Shown here: positions 1-8,947 of the stretch, in pieces
Layout: each line of letters opens with the position of its first letter
Position numbering within the stretch: position 1 is the first letter of the stretch
NCBI GenBank assembly: GCA_905339295.1
Contig: CAJPFI010000031.1
Coordinates: 1 to 64,000 of the forward strand
Direction: 5' to 3'
Source of the DNA: Burkholderiales bacterium
Lineage (GTDB): Bacteria; Pseudomonadota; Gammaproteobacteria; Burkholderiales; Casimicrobiaceae
Length of the DNA: 64,000 nt
Program-made: the position numbers and the translations under genes
The notes under the pieces: model-generated
Told to the model about the DNA's origin: nothing
Seen by the model: the letters and a program-made list of their open reading frames with translations, nothing else
The model's database searches: none

Positions 1-1482
<1,482 letters not shown>

Positions 1483-1502
1483 CCCGCTGCGGGTCCGGCT
1501 CC

Positions 1503-1637
1503 GCCGGTCGGGCTTCGGCCCGACTCGTTGTGGGTCGGGATTCGCCCCTGCTCGTTGTGGGTCGGGCTTCAGCCCGACTCCTTGCGGGTCGGGATTCGCC
1601 CCTGCTCGCTGTGGGTCGGGCTTCAGCCCGACTCCTT
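1503..1637. repeat. Tandem array of five 27-bp units with REP-like hairpins
   Basis: Five consecutive 27-bp units begin at 1503, 1530, 1557, 1584 and 1611. Two unit types alternate in an A-B-A-B-A order: A contains GTCGGGCTTCAGCCCGAC (or ...TTCGG...), which folds as a 7-8 bp stem with a tiny loop; B contains GTCGGGATTCGCCCCTGC, which cannot pair fully. The units at 1557 and 1611 are identical. The palindrome resembles the REP/BIME elements of many proteobacteria. A dispersed single copy with the same stem is found at 58554. Possible roles are 3'-end protection of the rpoD mRNA, transcription termination, or mobile REP debris. Confidence 0.85.
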
Positions 1638-1685
1638 CCCGAGGTCAGGCTCCCCGGAGGCTCGTCCGGCGAGCCTCCCGCCATA

Positions 1686-1718
1686 GCACGAACGCCCCGC
1701 GACGCGGGGCGTTCGTGC
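1686..1718. terminator. Strong perfect hairpin downstream of rpoD
   Basis: A perfect 15-bp inverted repeat (left arm GCACGAACGCCCCGC at 1686-1700, loop GAC, right arm 1704-1718) lies 204 bp after the rpoD stop. It is followed by CTTGGGG, not a T-run, so it is a very stable stem rather than a textbook intrinsic terminator. It may act as a terminator in this GC-rich genome or as an mRNA 3' stabiliser. Confidence 0.5.
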
Positions 1719-2279
1719 CTTGGGGCGCGGGACGGTGCACGTCGTCAGCAGCGAAACGATCTCGTCGGCGGAGCCGACACGAGCCCCGATAGCGAAGCCG
1801 CAGGCAGGCGTACGGGATCGACGGTGAGCGTCTCCCTTGCGGCGGTCGCGGGAACGATCGATCGCCGCTCGAAGCGCGCCAGGCAGGGCGAACGCGAGGA
1901 CCCGTACGAACCCACGACGTTCGTGCCGGGCGAGTGGGACGGGATCGCCTTGGCCGTGGCGCGGGCGGGCAAGGCTCGGGGCGCACGGGCGCGGACCTGA
2001 GCCATCGGGGCCGGCTCGAACTGTCGGCGCTTCCCGGTGCACCTCTCGGCTCCCCCGGGCGCAACTCGCCGTCGGGCCACCGCGCCGATCCATGGGCGTG
2101 GCGCCCCGGTATCCGCGTCGGGCGGGTCCGCCCCCCGAGCAGGCGGCACGTCATTGACCGCCGCCACGCCGGCGGCTACGCTCGCGGCGCGAGACAGGAG
2201 CTGAGCCGGGGAGGGGCAAGGCCTGCTGTCCGTCCTCCCTGTCCCCCCGCCTTGGCACGTCGCATTGCATGGGGGGGCC
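1719..2279. other. 560-bp stretch without a recognisable gene
   Basis: Several long frames are open on both strands, as expected at this GC content, but their translations are Arg/Pro/Gly-rich with no family features. I see no tRNA, no inverted repeats bounding an element and no clear promoter. The last ~10 bases (a G-run at 2270-2277) probably serve as the ribosome binding site of the next gene. Confidence 0.5.
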
Positions 2280-2933
2280 ATGCACCTCGGCCGCGTGCAT
2301 TTCCGGCTGGCGCATCGTGACCGGCGGGCGGCGCTCGCGCGGTTCGATGCGGCATCGTGCTACGCGGGGCTGTGCGACCTGGCAGCAAGTCTCCGCGATC
2401 ACCCGTGGATGGTCGTCTCGGGTCTGGTCGAGCCGCTGCGCTGCGGACGCTTCACGCGAGCGCACAGCGACATCGACATCGCTCTGCCTCTGCCGGATCT
2501 GGAAGCGGCGGCGCGGTCCGTCGTGCGAAGCGGCTACGCGCTGACCGTGCGCGTGCTGCGTACGCACGTGAGCCGCGCGTTCGACCTCGAGCTGCACCTG
2601 CGCATCGCTCCGGCCTCGTTGCGCAAGCCCCGCCGGCACCTGCGCCTGTGGCGCCTGACCGCGGGCGGCGACCTCGACGAGCGCGCGTTTCCGCCCTACA
2701 TCGACGTGTTCCCGTACGTCGTCGCCGATCAGCACCTGCACATCCTGGACAGCGGGCAGCGCCTCGCGATGCGGTGCCCGCTCGCGGCCGAGGTGTCGCT
2801 GCCGGGCGGCGCCACGGTGCCGGTCGAGGATCCCTACTACCTCGAGGCGCTGCGGACCGCGCGCAGGCAGGCACAGGCGACGACGTCGCCGCACGCGCCG
2901 GGACGTGGGACGGCGGCGCAACGGAAACGCTGA
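2280..2933 (+). CDS. Nucleotidyltransferase-like protein
   Basis: 217-residue soluble protein. Around residues 40-65 it has the minimal nucleotidyltransferase signature: a Gly-rich strand leading to GRFTRAHSDIDIAL, where HSDIDI resembles the hxDhD metal-binding motif that coordinates Mg-NTP in pol-beta-type enzymes. The remainder looks alpha/beta with an acidic patch (YIDVFPYVVAD) that may supply a third carboxylate. The tail is low-complexity and basic (ATTSPHAPGRGTAAQ). The ATG at 2280 is preceded by a G-run; a TTG at 2265 is the alternative start. The next gene starts 2 bp after its stop, so the two are probably co-transcribed. The substrate is unknown, and the motif alone does not separate an antitoxin-type MNT protein from a sugar or LicD-type transferase. 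Confidence 0.6.
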   Translation: MHLGRVHFRLAHRDRRAALARFDAASCYAGLCDLAASLRDHPWMVVSGLVEPLRCGRFTRAHSDIDIALPLPDLEAAARSVVRSGYALTVRVLRTHVSRAFDLELHLRIAPASLRKPRRHLRLWRLTAGGDLDERAFPPYIDVFPYVVADQHLHILDSGQRLAMRCPLAAEVSLPGGATVPVEDPYYLEALRTARRQAQATTSPHAPGRGTAAQRKR

Positions 2934-2935
2934 CC

Positions 2936-3661
2936 ATGCGCGCAGGGGGACTGACCGAGGCGCTCGTCCTCGCGCACCAGCTGGTCGGCTACCTGACGGC
3001 GTTCGTCGTCGCGCCGATGGCACTGTCGGCGTTCGCCGAACCCCCGCGCCACCGCGTATGGGCCCGGACCTACCTGTGCCTGATGGTCCCGCTCTACCTG
3101 ACGGGGCTCTCGTTCACGTTCCGGCTGCACGAGGCCGGGTCGTTCGTGTGGGCGCGCAACCTCGCGTTCAACTTCACCGGCTTCTTCTTCCTGCTGCTCG
3201 GATGGCGCGCGATCGTGCGCTTCCGCCGCCAGCTCGTCGCGCCGCAAGCGCTCGACCACGCGATGCGCGGCGTGCTGCTGGCCGGCAGCGGAACGATGGT
3301 CCTGCTCGGCGTGCTGCACCACTTCCCGTCGTTCGCGCTGGGCTGCCTCGGCCTGTGGATGGGACTGGCCGTGCTCCGCGAAACCGGCGAGGTTCGCGCG
3401 CTCTACGTCCGGCACCAGCGTTCGATGCTGACCTCGGCCTTCTACGTCTTCACCGTGCTGTCGCTCGTGCACGTGAAGGCGTCGACCGACGTCAAGTGGC
3501 TCTGGCCGGCGCTCGTCGGCGTGCCGCTGGTCGTCTATGCGACCCGCGGACCTCCGGACCGCCGGCGTGTGCGTCTCGCGGTACGCGCGACGCTCGGGAT
3601 CGCGCTCGCGCTCGCCGCCTACATCGCGGCGTTCAGCCCGCCCGAGTTCCTGCGAGCATGA
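2936..3661 (+). CDS. Integral membrane protein, unknown function
   Basis: 241-residue polytopic membrane protein with about seven hydrophobic helices, for example near residues 10-30 (LVGYLTAFVVAPMALSAF), 45-62, 78-95, 118-150, 160-180 and 185-225. A scatter of Arg/His residues sits between helices (FRLHEAG, RHQRSML). No cofactor motif is evident. It starts 2 bp after the nucleotidyltransferase-like gene, which suggests translational coupling, so the pair may form a functional unit. I do not recognise the family; the even helix pattern without charged channel-lining residues does not point to a specific transporter class. Confidence 0.7.
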   Translation: MRAGGLTEALVLAHQLVGYLTAFVVAPMALSAFAEPPRHRVWARTYLCLMVPLYLTGLSFTFRLHEAGSFVWARNLAFNFTGFFFLLLGWRAIVRFRRQLVAPQALDHAMRGVLLAGSGTMVLLGVLHHFPSFALGCLGLWMGLAVLRETGEVRALYVRHQRSMLTSAFYVFTVLSLVHVKASTDVKWLWPALVGVPLVVYATRGPPDRRRVRLAVRATLGIALALAAYIAAFSPPEFLRA

Positions 3662-3884
3662 TCCGGCCGGCGCGCCGGGGGCGAACGGGTCAGGCGCCGG
3701 ACGCGCGGCCCCGAACCGTACAGCGCGAAGTGCAACCATGGCGCCCGACCTCCGCTCGACCTCCCCCCATGGGCACGTCCGCCATCCATCCGATCGCCGT
3801 CTGCCCGTTCCGCCGGCGGCCGGAGACCGTGCTCGCGCCGAAGGACAAGGTCGGGCACCCGGCGTCCGATGAGGCGCCGGGGCG

Positions 3885-4322
3885 ATGACCAGGGCCGGCA
3901 TGCCGACCGCCGCCGACACGATCCTCCGCGACCAGTTCCGTGCCGCGCTGTTCCTCTCGATCCCGCCCGCGACCGTCGGCGTGATCGCGGTGCTGCTGGG
4001 CGAGGCGGGCGACGCGGGCCCGCTCGGGATCGCCGGTCCCGTCGTCGCGCTCGTCCTCGCCTGGGCGGGGTTCATGGCGATCGCGCTCGTGCCGGCGATC
4101 GCGCTCGGCCGGCTCGCCGACGAACGCTTCCTGCTGCGCACGCGCGTCGCCTGCCCGTCCTGCTCGGCGTCGTTGCCGATCATCGCCTGGCGCTGCACGC
4201 AATGCCGGCGCCCGGTCGGAATGCCGGAATCGTCGCGGCCGACCTACGCGATCGCGATGGCGGCCTGGGGCGCCTTCCTGCTCGTCCTCCACCTGAGGCC
4301 GGACCGCTGGCTCGCGTCGTAG
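3885..4322 (+). CDS. Small membrane protein with zinc-ribbon loop
   Basis: 145-residue protein with two hydrophobic helices (about residues 21-40 and 50-75), a cytoplasmic or extracytoplasmic loop, and a final helix (TYAIAMAAWGAFLLVLHL). The loop between helices 2 and 3 holds CPSC and, 14 residues later, CTQC, a classic treble-clef or rubredoxin-like zinc ribbon. Such small ribbon-membrane proteins are common and uncharacterised. The ATG at 3885 gives MTRAGMPTAAD; the second ATG at 3900 is possible. It is separated from the upstream membrane gene by ~220 bp and from the VOC gene by ~40 bp, so it may head a two-gene unit. Confidence 0.65.
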   Translation: MTRAGMPTAADTILRDQFRAALFLSIPPATVGVIAVLLGEAGDAGPLGIAGPVVALVLAWAGFMAIALVPAIALGRLADERFLLRTRVACPSCSASLPIIAWRCTQCRRPVGMPESSRPTYAIAMAAWGAFLLVLHLRPDRWLAS

Positions 4323-4359
4323 GCGGCGTCCGGCCTACAATGCCGCCCGGGTGCCCGCC

Positions 4360-4854
4360 ATGATCCGCATTCGCGACATCGACCATCTCGTGCTGCGCGT
4401 CGTCGACCTCGAGGCGATGGTGCGGTTCTACTGCGACGTGCTCGGCTGCACGGTCGAGCGGCGGCGGGAGTCCCTCGGCCTCGTGCAACTCCGCGCGGGG
4501 ACCTCGCTCGTCGATCTCGTGCCGGTCGACGGCGCGCTCGGACGCGCGGGAGGCGCGGCGCCGGGCAGGGAAGGGCGCAACCTCGACCACTTCTGTTTCC
4601 GCGTCGAGCCGTTCGACGAAGCGGCGATCCGCGCGCACCTCGCCGCCGCGCACGTCGCGGTCGGCGAAACGGGATCGCGCTACGGCGCGGACGGCGAGGG
4701 CCCGTCGATCTACGTCGCGGACCCCGAAGGCAACACGGTGGAGCTCAAGGGACCGCCGTGGGGCCGCGTGACCGGCGCGAGAACCGAGGCGACGACGTCC
4801 GGCGAGGACCCGGAAGCGGAAGCCGCGGGCGACCTGCGCTTCCCGGGGCCGTGA
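4360..4854 (+). CDS. VOC (glyoxalase/dioxygenase superfamily) protein
   Basis: 164-residue vicinal-oxygen-chelate fold protein. The N-terminal beta-alpha-beta module begins IRDIDHLVLRVVDLEAMVRFY, with the first metal ligand in DHLVL. A second module has NLDHFCFRVEPFDE, and the end of the fold carries the usual DPEGNTVELKGP with its Glu ligand. The three candidate ligands (His, His, Glu) suggest a metal enzyme of the kind annotated as 'VOC family virulence protein'. A ~30-residue polar C-terminal tail (TSGEDPEAEAAGD) extends beyond the usual ~130-residue fold. Start chosen at ATG 4360 because the conserved sequence begins there; GTG 4351 would add three residues. The substrate cannot be inferred. 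Confidence 0.85.
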   Translation: MIRIRDIDHLVLRVVDLEAMVRFYCDVLGCTVERRRESLGLVQLRAGTSLVDLVPVDGALGRAGGAAPGREGRNLDHFCFRVEPFDEAAIRAHLAAAHVAVGETGSRYGADGEGPSIYVADPEGNTVELKGPPWGRVTGARTEATTSGEDPEAEAAGDLRFPGP

Positions 4855-5415
4855 AGGCATCGGGCGATTCGCGGTCGCCGCTTCGGCCGCTGCGGCGGCG
4901 ACGCCGCCGCGCGGGCGAGCCGCTCCCAGGGTCCGATCGCGCTGCCGGGACGCTCGCGCGACTCGGAAAACGGGCGCCCTCAACGCGCAAGGCGCAGCAG
5001 CAGCCTCGACAGATGCGAGCCCCTGCGACGCCGCAGGCACCCGTCCTCCCGAGATCGACCGGAGGGTCCGTGTCGCGCTGGCCGAAGGGCGTCGTTGCCT
5101 GCTCGTTGCGTGCCGTGCGGCACACCGCCTCGCGTTCGCGGGCCCTCGAACCAGCGCGACACGGACGCGAGTGCCCCGGTACCGCCGACAGCGCCTGGAT
5201 GCACGCCATCGGCGAGGCGTGACCGCCGCGCGACGTCGCGGCCGGAGGGCGGCCCGGTCGCGGCCCGAGGATCCGGTGCCCGCGAATCCGGGGGCGGACG
5301 AACGGCTCGCTCCGGCGCTCGCGCACGTCGCGTCGACGAACCGCGCCGGCAGGGGTTGCCCGAACGCCGATCCCGACCCCATCATGCGCGGAGCCCATCG
5401 ATCGAGAGGCGCCAC
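4855..5415. other. 560-bp stretch without a supported gene
   Basis: Open frames exist on both strands but all translate to Arg/Pro/Ala-rich sequence without domains or credible ribosome binding sites. No tRNA, repeat boundary or transposase remnant was found. The final few bases contain GAGAGG at 5404-5409, the ribosome binding site of the following secreted protein. Confidence 0.45.
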
Positions 5416-5934
5416 ATGCCGCGAAGGATTGTCGTGCGCCGGCTCCTCGCCGGCGCGGTCACCGCGATGGTTGCCGCGATGGTTGCCGTCCCGGCGGCGA
5501 GCGCCGCGCCATGCGACGCGCCGGCGTACCGGGAGTTCGACTTCTGGCTCGGCGAGTGGAACGTGCGCACGCCGGACGGCAGGCTCGCCGGCGTGAACCG
5601 CATCGAGCGCGAGTACGGCGGCTGCGTGCTGCACGAGCGCTACGACACCGGCAAGGGCTACCGCGGCGAGAGCCTGAACACCTGGGACGCCGCCCGCAAG
5701 GTCTGGCACCAGGCCTGGGTCGACAGCAGCGGCACGCTGCTGCTGCTCGAGGGCCGCCTCGCCGCCGGCAGCATGCTGCTCGAGGGACAGACGATCGAGC
5801 CCGACGGCCGGGCGACGCGCCATCGCATCACGTGGACGCCGGACGCGGGCGGCAGCGTGCGCCAGCTCTGGGAGTCGACCGACGCCAATGGCACGTGGAC
5901 CGTCGCGTTCGACGGCCGCTACACGAGAAAGTAG
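5416..5934 (+). CDS. Secreted DUF1579-like protein
   Basis: 172 residues with a cleavable signal peptide: MPRRIVVRRLL, a hydrophobic core, and an AxA site near AASAA about residue 33. The mature part starts with FDFWLGEWNV, a hallmark of DUF1579 and related lipocalin-like small beta barrels, followed by repeated strand signatures and WESTDANGTWTVAFDG at the end. Members bind small hydrophobic ligands or are uncharacterised. The start has GAGAGG 6 bases upstream. It stands alone between two gene-poor stretches, and no regulation is visible. The DUF family assignment rests on the EFDFWLGEW motif only. Confidence 0.75.
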   Translation: MPRRIVVRRLLAGAVTAMVAAMVAVPAASAAPCDAPAYREFDFWLGEWNVRTPDGRLAGVNRIEREYGGCVLHERYDTGKGYRGESLNTWDAARKVWHQAWVDSSGTLLLLEGRLAAGSMLLEGQTIEPDGRATRHRITWTPDAGGSVRQLWESTDANGTWTVAFDGRYTRK

Positions 5935-5997
5935 CCGGGACCGGTACATTCCGGCCGAAGCGCGCGTCGACGCCACGGCAGGCAAACGGAGGCCCCG

Positions 5998-6198
5998 ATG
6001 GACGATGAACCCGCGTCGCTCGACGCCGACGGCATCCACGCGCCCGTCGATCGCGGTGAGCGCGACTGCCGCTGCCTCGTGCCCGGCAACGTGCAGCGGT
6101 ACGACGCCGCACGCGATCCGGCAACGCATCGGCGGCGAATGACGCCGGCGGGCGCGGCTCGCCGCGCTCGATCGCGCCGCGACCGCCGTCGGCGATGA
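5998..6198 (+). CDS. Possible small coupled ORF (66 aa)
   Basis: A short frame starts at an ATG with a near-ideal ribosome binding site (GGAGG, 5-base spacer). Its TGA overlaps the ATG of the DUF1499 gene in an ATGA arrangement, which is typical of translational coupling. The N-terminal half is acidic (MDDEPASLDADG) and contains DCRC; the C-terminal half is almost pure Arg/Ala (RARSRRDRRRR). No family is recognisable. It may be a leader that couples translation of the membrane gene, or chance. Confidence 0.3.
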   Translation: MDDEPASLDADGIHAPVDRGERDCRCLVPGNVQRYDAARDPATHRRRMTPAGAARRARSRRDRRRR

Positions 6199-6905
6199 GC
6201 GCGATCCGCGCGCTTCCCCTGCTCGCCGTCGCCGCGGCGCTGGCCGTCGCGGCGTCGGGGTTCGGCGCACGGCTCGGCGTGTGGGACTGGCGCGTCGGCT
6301 TCGCCGTCCTGCGCTGGGCGACGTACGCCGCGCTAGGAATCGCGGCGGTCGCGCTCGTCGCGCTGCTGGTCCCGACGCTGCGAAGCGCGCATCGCAACGC
6401 GCTCGCGATCGCGCTCGTCGTCGCGCTGGCTGCCGCCGCCCTGCCGCTGTCATTGCTACAGGTCGCGCGCTCCGTGCCGCCGATCAACGACATCACGACC
6501 GATACGGCGAATCCCCCGGCGTTCGTCGCGATCGTACCGCTGCGGTCGAATGCGCCGGTGCCCGCGGCGTACCCGGGCGAGTCGACGGCAACGGCGCAGC
6601 GCGCGGGCTATCCGGACATCGCGCCGGCCGTGATCGCGAAGGAGCCGCGCGCGGCGTTCGTCGCCGCGCTGGCCGTGGCGCGCGAGGCCGGATGGACGAT
6701 TGTTTCGGCCGACGCGACGGCGGGCCGCATCGAGGCCACCGCGACGACGCCGTGGTTCGGCTTCGAGGACGACGTCGTGATTCGCGTGACACCGGCCGGG
6801 AGCGGGAGCCGTGTCGATGTCCGTTCGGTGTCGCGCGTCGGCAAGGGCGACCTCGGCGCGAACGCGCGGCGCGTGCGCGAGTTCGTCGCGAAGGTCGCGT
6901 CCTGA
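6195..6905 (+). CDS. DUF1499 family membrane-anchored protein
   Basis: 236 residues. The first ~100 form three hydrophobic helices (residues 5-25, 37-57, 68-88). The soluble C-terminal half matches DUF1499: INDITTD near residue 97, then the helix-strand region AVAREAGWTIVSADATAGRIEAT, and the closing FGFEDDVVIRVTP and SRVGKGDLGANARRVREF motifs. DUF1499 proteins are widespread and of unknown function. ATG 6195 overlaps the preceding short frame. The next gene, a thiol-disulfide transporter, lies 86 bp downstream on the same strand and may be co-transcribed. Confidence 0.85.
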   Translation: MSAIRALPLLAVAAALAVAASGFGARLGVWDWRVGFAVLRWATYAALGIAAVALVALLVPTLRSAHRNALAIALVVALAAAALPLSLLQVARSVPPINDITTDTANPPAFVAIVPLRSNAPVPAAYPGESTATAQRAGYPDIAPAVIAKEPRAAFVAALAVAREAGWTIVSADATAGRIEATATTPWFGFEDDVVIRVTPAGSGSRVDVRSVSRVGKGDLGANARRVREFVAKVAS

Positions 6906-6991
6906 GCCGTCCCGTCGCCGCCGGGCGCGACGGCCCCCACGCATCTCGACGACCGCGTCCGGCTACGGTCCGGTTGGGGCATCCTCGCTCG

Positions 6992-8185
6992 ATGCCCGAA
7001 CCGCGCGCCACGCCGCAGGCCTCGCCTGCGTCCCCGGACGGTCGGTTCCTCGTCGCCGGCCTGCGCACGCTGCTTGCGCTGACGGCGGTCCTCGCGATGG
7101 CGCTCGCGTGGGCGTCCGCGCCCGCCCGGGCGGAGATCGCGGCCGTCCCCGCGGCCGCGCGCACGGTCGAGGTCTTCGTGCGCGACGGCTGCCCGCATTG
7201 CGCCGATGCGAAGGCGTACCTCGCGCGGCTTTCCGGCGAGCGGGCCGACCTGACGGTCGTCTACCGGCCGGTCGACCGCGACCCCGCCGCCCTCGACGAG
7301 CTCGTGGCGCTGTCCCGGCGTGCCGGCATCTGGCCGCCCGGCGTCCCCACGTTCGTCGTCGACGGTCGCGTCATGACGGGCTTCGACGCCGACCAGGGCG
7401 GTCCCGCGCTGATCGCATTGATCGACGACGTGCCCGCGCGCGGCGACCAGGTGGAGACGACCGCGTTCGGTACGTTGTCCGCATCGCGGCTCGGCTTGCC
7501 GCTGTTCACGCTCGCGCTCGGGCTCCTGGACGGCTTCAACCCGTGCGCGACGTGGGTGCTGCTGTTCCTGCTGTCGCTGCTCGTGCGCCTCCGGGACCGC
7601 AGGCGCATGGCGCTCGTCGCCGGCACGTTCGTGCTCGCGAGCGGCGCCGTCTACTTCGCGTTCATGGCGGCATGGCTCAACGTGTTCCTGGTCGCCGGGA
7701 TGTCGGCGCAACTCCGCTGGGGACTCGCGCTCGTCGCCATGGCGATCGGCGCGATCAACGTGAAGGACTTCCTCGCCTGGGGCCGCGGGCCGTCGCTCTC
7801 GATCCCGGACGCCGCGAAGCCGGGCATCTACGCGCGCATGCGTTCGGTCATGAACGCGGAAGCGATCGGCGCGTCGCTCGTCGCCGTCGCCGTGCTCGCG
7901 GTCCTGGTGAACTTCGTCGAGCTCCTGTGCACCGCCGGCCTGCCCGCCATCTTCACCGCCGTGCTCGCGCAGCACGACCTGTCGACGGCCGCGCGCTACG
8001 GCTATCTCGGGCTCTACATTGCCGGCTACGTCGCCGACGACGCGCTGATGGTCTCCGTCGCCGTGGTCGCGCTCGGCAGCCGCAGGCTCACCGAGCGGGG
8101 CGGTCGCTGGCTCAAGCTCGCGAGCGGCGCCGTGATGCTCGCGCTGGGCGCCGTGATGCTGCTCAGGCCCGGGTGGCTGACCTGA
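6992..8185 (+). CDS. DsbD/CcdA-like thiol transporter with N-terminal thioredoxin-like domain
   Basis: 397-residue membrane protein likely to move reducing equivalents across the inner membrane. A signal/anchor (about residues 20-48) is followed by a periplasmic thioredoxin- or glutaredoxin-like domain (about 55-145) with redox motif C67-P-H-C70 and the cis-Pro loop VPTFVVDG. Six or more helices follow, carrying the two cysteines characteristic of the DsbD/CcdA membrane core: Cys185 in FNPCATW and Cys313 in ELLCTAGLPAI. In classical DsbD the thioredoxin domain is at the C-terminus; here it is N-terminal. Possible clients are c-type cytochrome apoproteins or periplasmic sulfur proteins. Start ATG 6992; upstream alternatives in frame would lack the signal sequence. 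Confidence 0.85.
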   Translation: MPEPRATPQASPASPDGRFLVAGLRTLLALTAVLAMALAWASAPARAEIAAVPAAARTVEVFVRDGCPHCADAKAYLARLSGERADLTVVYRPVDRDPAALDELVALSRRAGIWPPGVPTFVVDGRVMTGFDADQGGPALIALIDDVPARGDQVETTAFGTLSASRLGLPLFTLALGLLDGFNPCATWVLLFLLSLLVRLRDRRRMALVAGTFVLASGAVYFAFMAAWLNVFLVAGMSAQLRWGLALVAMAIGAINVKDFLAWGRGPSLSIPDAAKPGIYARMRSVMNAEAIGASLVAVAVLAVLVNFVELLCTAGLPAIFTAVLAQHDLSTAARYGYLGLYIAGYVADDALMVSVAVVALGSRRLTERGGRWLKLASGAVMLALGAVMLLRPGWLT

Positions 8186-8206
8186 TGCCGCGCCCGGGGA
8201 CCGACG

Positions 8207-8788
8207 CTACCGCTCCCTGCGCGCCAACGGCTTCAGGAACGTGATCACGCTGGAGCCCGGCGCGTTCTTGGTCGAGCAGCTTCCCTCGTCGACGCCCGCA
8301 TCGCGCTCGGCCTCGTGCAGCAGGTTGATGACGTCGACGTAGAATTTCTCCTTGACCATCATCAGCGCGGTGAGGCCGCCCTCGTTGCGCGCGACGACGT
8401 CGGCGCCCGCGGCGAGCAGCGCCTCGACGACCGCCGTCTCGCCATAGCCGGCGGCGAGCATCAGCGGGCGGATGCCGTAGCCGATCGGCGCCTCGACGTC
8501 CGCGCCGCGACCGGCGAGCAGCGCCACGACGTCCGCGAATCCGCGGTCGAGGTCGGCGTTGTGGCAGGCCTTCGCGAGCGCCCCCCAGCCGCGCTCGTCG
8601 GTGGCGTTCGCGTCGGCGCCGGCGTCGAGCAGCGCGCGCACGACGTCGAGCCGCCCCGCGTGCGCCGCGTGCATCAGCGCCGTCGCCCCCCCGGCATCGC
8701 GCGCGTCCGCGTTTGCGCCCGACGCCAGCAGCTCGCGCACGCGCGCGAGATCCCCGCCGGCGGCGGCCTCGATGAGCGCCTCGTCCAT
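8207..8788 (-). CDS. Ankyrin-repeat protein
   Basis: 193 residues with about five ankyrin repeats. Typical turns include GGDLARVRELLASGANADARD, GATALMHAAHAGRLDVVRALLDAGAD, IRPLMLAAGYGETAVVEALL and GLTALMMVKEKFYVDVINLLHEA. There is no signal peptide, so it is presumably a cytoplasmic protein-protein interaction module. The last 25 residues (CSTKNAPGSSVITFLKPL) are outside the repeats and include a single Cys. The start is supported by an excellent GAGGAGG ribosome binding site 6-7 bases upstream on the minus strand. It is divergent from the hydrolase gene at 8948 across 159 bp. The partner is unknown. Confidence 0.9.
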   Translation of the reverse strand: MDEALIEAAAGGDLARVRELLASGANADARDAGGATALMHAAHAGRLDVVRALLDAGADANATDERGWGALAKACHNADLDRGFADVVALLAGRGADVEAPIGYGIRPLMLAAGYGETAVVEALLAAGADVVARNEGGLTALMMVKEKFYVDVINLLHEAERDAGVDEGSCSTKNAPGSSVITFLKPLARRER

Positions 8789-8947
8789 CGTCGTCCTCCT
8801 CGGGCACGGATGCGCACCCGTCGATCCCGCGATTATAGGCGGTGGCCGGCGACGGCGCGGCCGACGGACCGCCGGGCAGGGACCCTGTCGAACCGCCCGT
8901 TCGTGGTATGGTCGAACGGCACCGACGACACTCCGACCGGACCGCCC

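Noticed and set aside
1503-1637. CRISPR array
   Set aside because: The 27-bp units are directly adjacent with no unique spacers, and no cas genes are present in the window.
4855-5415. Several open frames with alternative starts between the VOC gene and the secreted DUF1579-like gene
   Set aside because: Compositionally random Arg/Pro/Ala translations, no ribosome binding sites, no homology that I can recognise.
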